This document shows positions 56,650 to 64,000 of a stretch of DNA of 64,000 bases, one piece after another. The DNA comes from Watersipora subatra (Eukaryota; Bryozoa; Gymnolaemata; Cheilostomatida; Watersiporidae): assembly GCF_963576615.1 (NCBI RefSeq), contig NC_088710.1, forward strand, positions 4,940,001 through 5,004,000, written 5' to 3'. The notes under the pieces were generated by a model. The model was not told the DNA's origin. It saw only the letters and a program-made list of their open reading frames with translations, and did no database searches. Position 1 is the stretch's first letter; each line of letters begins with the position of its first letter. The position numbers were made by a program, and so were the translations under genes.

Positions 56650-59600
56650 GTAAACATTTAGTCAACTGTAATTGTGCACCGTCAGTTTGCATGCTTGCTT
56701 GCTGCGGTGTCGTGATACTCGCGACTATGAATGTAGGTGAATATAGGTTGAATCCGCTGTGAATCTAGGTTTTGATTCGCTCATCGTTTTGAGAGCTGAG
56801 ACGGGAAGTGAGCTTTAAGATGTAATTAACATTATCCTTTAGTCTCATCGTCAGTCTTTGATATGTATTCATACACCCGTGCATACATACCAATCCATAC
56901 ATCAATATTGGGAGTGCAAAGTGAAACTATTTTTACAAACATTTAATTCCATTTTAAAAAATTCAAGATTTAAAATTCATTATGAAAATTAGGTTAAGGA
57001 GATATATTAAAATTGGCTTATAAGAAATGCAACCATTGAATAACATTGCCCACCAAATTCATCGAAGAGGAGTCGAGACAAAATGCTTTCATTTAATTAC
57101 ACTAAATTTAATAATAACCGGTGAAGTGTTACAATGGTCACACAACTACCACACCTTGGCAATTCTAATTCTACAGATGCAACTTTCGGAATATTGCATG
57201 ACACCTTTAACTAAAACACTACATGATATGAGAGTATGGCCCTAGCAAAACCATTAACAGTTCTACATAAAGCAGAACTGTTAAATAGACTGGCTACAAC
57301 CCTGATGAACTAATGCAGAAGCAATGCAAACTAACATAAGGTAAAAAGCCATTGTTGATAGTGTTTGCTAAAAGCTGTCGCAAGTAAGTATTGAGCTTAA
57401 ATAGTGCTTTGCTTAGCTGTTAGTATGGCTTCGGCTTTATGGATATCAGATACTAGCTTGCAGCCTACTTTCCAATTTTTTGTAAACTCCTAAGATCATC
57501 TGTTTACCAAATTTGACTATACATTACTACCAGGAAACCAGCAGTATAACTAGTGTGTTATTCTTTACACTTGCACGTACATGGTAACACGCCTAATTTA
57601 GTTTGCACTTCAGACTTACACGCACAGCTGCTTAGGCTAAATCAGCTTGCAATAATCATGTTATCATGATATTTATGATAACATATGTGAATCATGTGGC
57701 TACGCATGTTATCATAAATATCATGGTAACATGCAATAATCATCAACATTCAATAATCATATCATAGGCAAAAACAAGAGGACCACCTTCTTATCATTAG
57801 ACTGTGTGATGTAGCCTGCAAAGATACTAAAATCTTTGTTATACTTGAAGGCTCTCTACTTAAGATCACTATTATAAATTAATGCTGAAATTCTTTGTGA
57901 GCACAGTAACGTTAACAATAAATGTTAACAGTAACGTTAACAATAAATGTTAACAGTAACGTTAACAATAAATGTTAACAGTAACGTTAACAATAAATGT
58001 TAACAGTAACGTTAACAATAAATGACTATAGTCCAGTCGGAAAGGTAAAGGGCTTGTTTCTAAAATAATAGGTTTTTTGAGTTTAATCACTGCAGAAAAA
58101 CTGTATAGGCATTGTGAAACTGGTGCTTTAAGAATTTTGTTGGTATATTAAAGATAGAAAAATTAAGTGAGCAACTATGCCTGAATGAAAGTTGTGTACA
58201 TTTGAACCAACTGTAAACCAACTGTTCAAACAAACAACTGTCGAAGAATCCTAATGCTAAATCTAAATTCAGTTAAGTGGAGAGCTCTGGTCAAAGAGAT
58301 ACTTGGTCAGCATTAAAATCAGCCTTGCCAGCTATAGCCTTCAGTCTTTTCATTTCACTGCCAATTTTTTATCATTGAATTCAAAGCTTCACAATGATCT
58401 GGCGATCTTACCAAACATTTGAGCCTTAAGATTATGCCAATTCCTTTCACACTTTAGTAAGTTTTTAAAGAATAGGTTAGGCTAATACGGCTAAAGGAAT
58501 AGTTTAGGCATTATATTTGCAAGGTAACAACCAAACCAACAGATAATCGTTAAAAGTGCTAATGTATGCATTTTGATTACTTGGTGAATTGTTGCAAAAA
58601 AAATTAAACTTCTCTTAAAGTTGCAATCAAACCATCCGTTACATTTCTATGAGTAATACAAAATGGTTCCATGTTTTGTGTGGTGGTTGCTTTTTCATGA
58701 TGTATTTTTAGTTGCCTTTCTTTTTGTAATCACTGTCAAGTATGGGCAAGTTATCTTTACCTCGTTTTTATCTGTATCATCATCCTCGAACCGCATATAG
58801 CTACATAGGTAAGCTTTATAAAAGCAAAACTAAAAAAAAATTGGGTGTAACTCAGATATTATGTCGCAGGCAGCAAGTTATGACAAAGAGGCAGAAAGAT
58901 TCCTGGAGCAAGGCAAGCTAGACTATGTTGAAGCTGTATGCTGTCACAAATCTGCTCAAGGTAAGCCATTTTCAATTGGATCACATCTCTGGCTCTTGCT
59001 GATAGCCAAGGTGGTGTATTGCAAACTTTTGTGTTGCAAGTGATGTCTAGTGGCTGGTGCATTGCTGTTGAAATCATGTGATATGTTTTATATCGCGACT
59101 ATTAGCACCATCTGTTTAGGATAGAGTGATTCTCATCTTCTCTTCCCAAAAGTTATGAGTCTATCTACCTAGCATTATTTCCAGAATTTTAAGCTCTTCG
59201 GAGTGATGTGCCAAATTAATAAACAAATTAAGAAAATATTCATAGCTGGTCATTTTTGCTTATCGGCTTTTTTGTCCTCACAAGCGTAAACTTGTAAATA
59301 CTGACAGGGCTCTCTATTCACTGTAAAAACATATAACTTGGCGTTTTAAATACGATTTCATCCGAGTGCCACTATATTGTCAGTGCTAAAGCATGTCTTG
59401 ATAACATAGAATATTTCTTCTCAATGTTGCCATTTTTGGGCAGTGCTTTTAATGTAATGTCTAGTATCCTGTGTAAATAATATGTTCAATCCAAATTTTG
59501 TTGTCCAAACGTCGATGTTCCTTATTGAATTCTGGACACCTTTCATAGCATCCTTTTGCTTCAAATAAAGGAAATGTTTCTCAATCTTTACTAACTTTTA

Positions 59601-62600
59601 ATAAAGTCCTATTAGGAGTTTTTTTTTTAAATTTTCAGATGCCATTTGGAGACATATTTTGAGTGCGAATACATCAAATGAATTTTACCAGTGTGCTCAT
59701 GTAATATGCAGTAAGTTATCCATCAACATTCCTTTGAAGATCTGCTGGAGAAGGTGCTGAGCTCTGTCTCTTTGGAGGAGCAGCATGTGATGATGCTGTG
59801 TTCAGTTCAGAGGCCTTTTCTCAATGCACTCTATTCTCACCTCGAATATCACATCAACAGACAGAGTGAGCTCATGACCACCGACCAAAACATCACCAAA
59901 GAGATGAAAAGAGAGTTATATATTAAGTCTGTGTGTGAGAGGGCGGCGGAACATTCATCTCTGCCTGCCAACAACAGGACATTTGAGAGGCAGTTCAGTG
60001 ATCAAGAGGACTTGCTCAACAGTCTAGATGAACGGTGCAGCCACGCCATATCTGATCTGCAGGCTGAGGAAGGAGGGCAAAGGTGGGTGTAGTATTGCTT
60101 CGTAATGGTCAGGTCTAAGTATTTATCACGCTATCTGATAAGTAGAAATTCTTGTAGATATTCTTGTATTTATTTTGTAGTGACAATTGGAGAACAGATA
60201 ACTCCATGTTTACGATCCTTTTGTTGTAACTCACAGCTTTAATACTTTGAAGCTTACTTTTGTACATATATACAAGCAGGTCCCTGATCATTAACAACTT
60301 TCCATCGACTGTGAAAGCACTTGGAATACTTCCTTTTCAACTAAATATCACTGTGAAGCTTCAAGCTTGTCGAACTTGATGGGAAAACAGAAATCAAATA
60401 GAGTAAATAGTGTTTATTTCACTCTTCAAAGAAGGGATGTTTTCGAGGTAATGGAAGAAACATAATGAGGAGCCTACCTCGAGTAGGATGTAGTTTGTAT
60501 ATGACTAGAAAGACAAAATAGTTTTAGTGTAAAGCTTTTTTTGCTGAGGAAAAAAACTTTTTAGCTTCGTTCAAGGTTGATTCTTCATTACCAAAGATTC
60601 CACTCAGTGTGTCATTAGAAAATAATATTCAGCAGCCATATTCGTTTCTCAGTCGGTTAGATTTGCCTTCAGTATTTTGGAGATACCTCAAAAACTGATA
60701 GTCCAATCAACTTGAAACTTTGGAATTCGACTAAAAGTATATTACACACAAATCGACCCAAATTTCGTAATCCTTTGTGAACCTGAAAAAGAAAAACGCA
60801 AAACTGTGTAGCCGAGTTTACTCAGACGTAGGACCAAGTGGGAAGATGATTCCCCAAATTATCGCGGGTCAAGGCTTAAAAGTGTTAAATCTGCTACCAT
60901 TTCTTCTAGGAATAAGCTGACAATGTTGATGAGGGTCCTCATGAGTAGAGTTGTTGGTTTGTCAACAAAAAACAGTTTCAATATACTGAATAATGAGCTA
61001 GTTGAGCTTGCCACAGCAAAAGCAGTCAAGGACGAGGCAATTGCATATTTGGAGTTATTATACATATTAGAAGCAGGCCGGTTAAAATTCTGTATTCATT
61101 TGCTTTTAATCTACTAATTGAAGCCTTGGGGAAACACATGTGATATAAGTCATAACTCAGCTCAAAATGGGAAACACATGTGATATAGGTCATAACTCAG
61201 CTCAAAATGGCATTAAAGATAATTAATTTCAAAGTTAGCACTGTTGATTGTTACGCAGTTGTTTATTTACATATTTAGCTTATAAACAATCTTATTTCTT
61301 CACACACCTAAAAGTCAACTCATCTTATATTACTTGACATAGCTAAAAGTCAACTCATCTTATATTACTTGACATAGCTAAAAATCAACTCACCATCTTA
61401 TATTACTTGACATAGCTAAAAATCAGCTCACCATCTTATAATACTTGTCATAGCTAAAAGTCAACTCATTATCTTATAATAATTGTCATAGCTAAAAGTC
61501 AACTCATTATCTTATATTACTTGTCATAGCTAAAAGTCAACTCATTCACTAATGAAACTGAAAGTTCTAATGATGTCACTATAAGAATCAGACAAAAGTT
61601 AGAGTGTTTGACATTGATGGCTAATTGGCCGAATATTTGTCATATTATTTTAAATATGACAAATTTACTTAAACAGGATGGATAAATATTTGTATTTATA
61701 TGTGTAAATACTTGTATGTACATATGCACATTTATATATATGGACATATATTTATGTGTATATTTTTGTATATGTAGATATATTAATACATACGCCAATT
61801 AGTAATTATTAAGTCGAAAGGTTTAAGATACACGAGATCTTAACTTACAGAACATAATCCTTGATTTTTATCGGTAGGTAATGCTCGTGAGCAAAGTTAA
61901 AAATGTAATAAATATAATTCATTTGCATGTTGGAACCCCCAAAAAGTAGTGTTGCAAAAAGTATTTGCGTATGCTGAACTCTAAGGCTCCAAAACTCGAA
62001 ATCGAAACTCGCTGCACTGCGGTTAAATATATAAACGAACAAGCTTGTGCTATGGCCGACATCAACAATCATCTGCATACCACACAAGTCTGTAAATAGG
62101 AGAATGTCTTCAACAAGTATTTGCTCTGATGAGTAATGTGTCCCATTGGACAGGATTAAACAAGTGCACCTTTTGGCAGGTACTTGCAAATGAAAGAGAC
62201 AATTGACAAATTGAAGACTAAGAATGCCCACTGCAAGCAGCTCCTTGATGGCCTTGTCACAGAGTATGCGCAGCTGCAGGAAGAGCTGAGGATTGCTGAA
62301 GGAAGAGAGTGTGGTCAGTTCATTAAAGGTAAACTTGGTGCCGCGTTGGCATTTTGCTAGTTTCGTGGCTCTCAAGTCTGTCTTGTCTCTTTTCTATGAT
62401 AAATACCACTCACCATAATCAGCATAATCACCATGCTCATCAAAAAATACAATGATTGTCCAATGTTCACCATAAGCTTTTACTAATGCTATATCCTTTT
62501 GTAGAAGCAGATCAAACTGAAACTTCTGTGATTAGCAGAGATGAGCTCGTACATCTTCATCCTCGTCAAGGGGTGCGCGATGATGGCATCCAGTTTACAC

Positions 62601-62650
62601 CTTTGGAGACACCACCGGTGTTTGACATACCTGACAACCTGGATCTTTAA
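56602..62650 (+). CDS. MIT plus coiled-coil protein, NRBF2-like, 5 exons
   Basis: Exons 56602-56649, 58870-58960, 59740-60082, 62180-62328, 62505-62650 join in frame into 258 codons and TAA. NRBF2 (287 aa in human) is a subunit of the ATG14-containing PI3K complex in autophagy. Residues 17-50 (KEAERFLEQGKLDYVEAVCC then HKSAQDLLEKVL) resemble the NRBF2 MIT helix hairpin (ADRLLAAGKYEEAISCHKKA), and the following SLEEQHVMML corresponds in position to its second helix. Residues about 160-210 (QMKETIDKLKTKNAHCKQLL, TEYAQLQEELRIAE) look like a coiled coil, as in NRBF2. The C-terminus is Pro/acidic (PPVFDIPDNLDL). Identification is by weak similarity; another MIT-domain protein is possible. Confidence 0.62.
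57656..57732. repeat. Imperfect 28-bp-arm inverted repeat
   Basis: CATGTTATCATGATATTTAT and ATAAATATCATGGTAACATG form arms around a 21-bp loop in the first intron of the NRBF2-like gene. Possibly a miniature transposon. Confidence 0.8.
57904..58026. repeat. 25-bp tandem repeat, 5 copies
   Basis: Units CAGTAACGTTAACAATAAAT plus GTTAA starting at 57904, 57929, 57954, 57979 and 58004 are identical until the last. Each carries the palindrome GTTAAC. Confidence 0.95.
58870..58960 (+). CDS. NRBF2-like exon 2: MIT helix 1
   Basis: Encodes AASYDKEAERFLEQGKLDYV then EAVCCHKSAQ. Acceptor GTCGCAG at 58869 keeps phase 0 with exon 1. The earlier AG at 58855 leads to a stop. Donor GTAAGC, phase 1. Confidence 0.72.
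59740..60082 (+). CDS. NRBF2-like exon 3: MIT helix 2 and linker
   Basis: Encodes DLLEKVLSSVSLEEQHVMML and NALYSHLEYHINRQSELMTT, then a polar linker SLPANNRTFERQFSDQEDLL and SHAISDLQAEEGGQR. Acceptor CCTTTGAAG; donor GTGGGT, phase 2. A preceding possible exon at 59639-59710 is not included because a 29-nt intron would be needed. Confidence 0.78.
61300..61548. repeat. 35-38-bp tandem repeat, about 6 copies
   Basis: Units CATAGCTAAAAGTCAACTCA plus TCTTATATTACTTGA with small indels. Intronic in the NRBF2-like gene. A separate 49-bp duplication (AAATGGGAAACACATGTGAT type) precedes it near 61120-61210. Confidence 0.9.
62180..62328 (+). CDS. NRBF2-like exon 4: coiled coil
   Basis: Encodes YLQMKETIDKLKTKNAHCKQ and LLDGLVTEYAQLQEELRIAE. 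Leucines recur at heptad-like spacing. Acceptor TTGGCAG, donor GTAAAC, phase 1. Antisense to a longer spurious minus frame. Confidence 0.85.
62505..62650 (+). CDS. NRBF2-like exon 5: C-terminus and stop
   Basis: Encodes EADQTETSVISRDELVHLHP, DDGIQFTPLETPPVFDIPDN and LDL, ending TAA at 62648. The acidic Pro-rich end resembles the tail of NRBF2 in character only. Acceptor TTTTGTAG. Confidence 0.83.
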
Positions 62651-62852
62651 TTACGCGTCTTTATACATTTTATTTATTCAATAATTTTGTATCGCAATTA
62701 TATACCTACATTTTGAGCAAAGCTAATTTTCTTGTGTTGGTATTTCTGGTAATTTAATTGGTTATATAAAAACCCAAAAGATTATATGGGTTCACAGAGG
62801 AGTATGGAATTGCATGGCAATGAGAGGAGTATACATACAGCCAAAGAGTGAT

Positions 62853-63045
62853 TAACCTTCCTAGTAGAAGTATATAAACATGACCTAGGAGAGTAGATGT
62901 ACATGTGAGAAGGATAACCTACTTAGTAAAAGTATATAAATATGACCAGAGAGAGTTGATGTACAAGTGAGATAGATAACCTTCCTAGTAGAAGTATATA
63001 ATCATGACCTAGGAGAGTAGATGTACAAGTGAGATAGATCACTTG
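62853..63045. repeat. About 61-bp tandem repeat, 3 copies
   Basis: Units contain CCTAGTAGAAGTATATAAAC, ATGACCTAGGAGAGTAGATG and TACAAGTGAGA. Lies between the convergent 3' ends of the NRBF2-like and OPLAH genes. Confidence 0.9.
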
Positions 63046-63234
63046 TTCAAAGCAATTGAGAAAGACATAGCTGAGCCATTAAACTATTCAAAGATGCTTC
63101 TGCCAGTAGATGTATTTTTGATCTCAAAATAAGCTTTCACAACTGCTATTCTCATTATTTCATGAGTTTATCAAAAGGCCCATAGCCATGTACTGTGAGC
63201 CAATAATAAATTTAAAAAAAAACAATAGTTTACA

Positions 63235-63372
63235 CTATGCTGACTCCTGCAATCTTCTGTATGTGTAAACGCTGCCTCTTTGTTGTAATCCACATGATTT
63301 ATCTTCCTTAATTTCAACATCACCGGGCTCTCCCCAACCGCCCCCGCCTGGTGTTTCCATATGTAGTGTGTC
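63235..63372 (-). CDS. OPLAH: 5-oxoprolinase, last coding exon (partial gene)
   Basis: On the minus strand, acceptor TTTGTACAG precedes 63372 and the exon reads DTLHMETPGGGGWGEPGDVE through GLQQRGSVYTYRRLQESA, then TAG at 63237-63235. 5-oxoprolinase hydrolyses 5-oxo-L-proline to glutamate with ATP in the gamma-glutamyl cycle. The TPGGGGxGxP motif and the GSVYEYRR-type end are hallmarks of its C-terminal (HyuB-like) domain. 45 codons are visible; the rest lies right of the window. It is convergent with the NRBF2-like gene, 584 bp between stops. Confidence 0.88.
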   Translation of the reverse strand, partial: DTLHMETPGGGGWGEPGDVEIKEDKSCGLQQRGSVYTYRRLQESA

Positions 63373-64000
63373 CTGTACAAACAAGTAGATGATTAAAAAC
63401 TAAAGCCTCTATTGCATGCCTCTCTACCAAAATAGCATTTTTTATGACTCCAATTATTATGATCCTTTGTTCATCTTTTCCTTTTCACAAAATGCAGTAA
63501 CCAAGTGAGAAAAAATGAGTGAAAACAATAGTGAAATATTATTTCCGTTGAAACTGAAGACACACATGAAATACTTGTACAAATCTGCCATTTATTTCAT
63601 AACCCTGACGTAACAATGCAAAATTGAAAAGACAGCTAGGCAAATGTTTATTACATGGTAAATTTCCCTTGCTTGGTCTTCAGGTACTCCTAGTATCGTT
63701 CAAAAACATAAGATTATGCAGATGTCTCTATCGGTGTTAAGCTACCTTAGAATCCGCTACCAACTGGTAAAAAGAGTGAAAGATACACACCCGATCTACT
63801 ATGACAATAACTACAGGCTTCCAATATCTAGTTGGACTCAGCAAGCAACCAACCAGATGCTCACGCATAACTACAGATTGTTGTTGATAGTCGAGGGAAA
63901 AATTTCTCAATAGCTAAGTTTTGTATTAAAATCGAATAAGCAACCTTTTCAACGGTTGGATACAGCAAGAGGTCCACAAATACACCGAAGGTGTGGTTCA
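63373..64000. other. OPLAH intron, nothing recognised
   Basis: Presumed intron upstream (minus strand) of the last OPLAH exon. No further OPLAH exon could be read before the window ends. The plus frame at 63716-63913 shows no family motif. Confidence 0.5.

Noticed and set aside
59639..59710. Additional 72-nt exon of the NRBF2-like gene
   Set aside because: It would require a 29-nt intron to the next exon, and it disrupts the MIT-like similarity. Kept as a finding, not as a CDS.
61845..62375. 176-codon minus-strand frame
   Set aside because: It overlaps antisense to the coiled-coil exon 62180-62328 of the NRBF2-like gene. No recognisable domain.
689..63045. CRISPR-like regularly spaced repeats
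   Set aside because: All arrays are head-to-tail without unique spacers, and the context is an animal genome.

Overview
This is animal nuclear DNA. Protein-coding exons are short (39-497 bp), separated by long AT-rich introns with GT..AG borders, and embedded in DNA transposon remnants, SINE-like pieces and at least a dozen tandem arrays. No bacterial-style operons, organellar genes or viral genes were seen. The proteins are metazoan, and the composition (AT-rich, many ACATGTA-type words, numerous minisatellites and MITEs) would suit a marine invertebrate, probably a lophotrochozoan. The species cannot be fixed from sequence alone.

Layout. (1) About 1-15565, plus strand: the 3' fifteen coding exons of a GGA-type clathrin adaptor (partial VHS, GAT, hinge, GAE). 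The first VHS exons lie left of the window. Its introns hold two Tigger-like elements, a 31-bp array, a 15-bp array, and a 3-kb array of a 27-bp unit that splits the GAE domain. (2) About 16941-53986, plus strand: a complete anoctamin of the ANO8 type, 16 proposed coding exons, about 873 codons. Its introns carry a BED-finger hAT relic, a piggyBac-like element, a perfect 76-bp-arm palindrome, a tRNA-Asp gene, two inverted copies of a 1.12-kb hAT MITE, and several minisatellites. (3) 56602-62650, plus strand: a small MIT plus coiled-coil protein resembling NRBF2, about 258 codons. (4) 63235-63372, minus strand: the last coding exon of 5-oxoprolinase (OPLAH), convergent with gene 3.

The four genes have separate cellular roles: Golgi/endosome cargo sorting, ER-plasma membrane tethering or lipid handling, autophagy PI3K complex, and the gamma-glutamyl cycle. 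Nothing suggests they work as a unit. Gene models come from manual reading: splice phase continuity in every join, and remembered family similarity. No alignment or transcript evidence was available.

I did not find a convincing new biological system. The most notable structures are: a tandemly triplicated splice acceptor in the last GGA intron, in which each next acceptor supplies the stop codon for misuse of the previous one; inverted hAT copies flanking five ANO8 exons, which could form a long RNA duplex; and a perfect long palindrome beside a nested piggyBac-like insertion.
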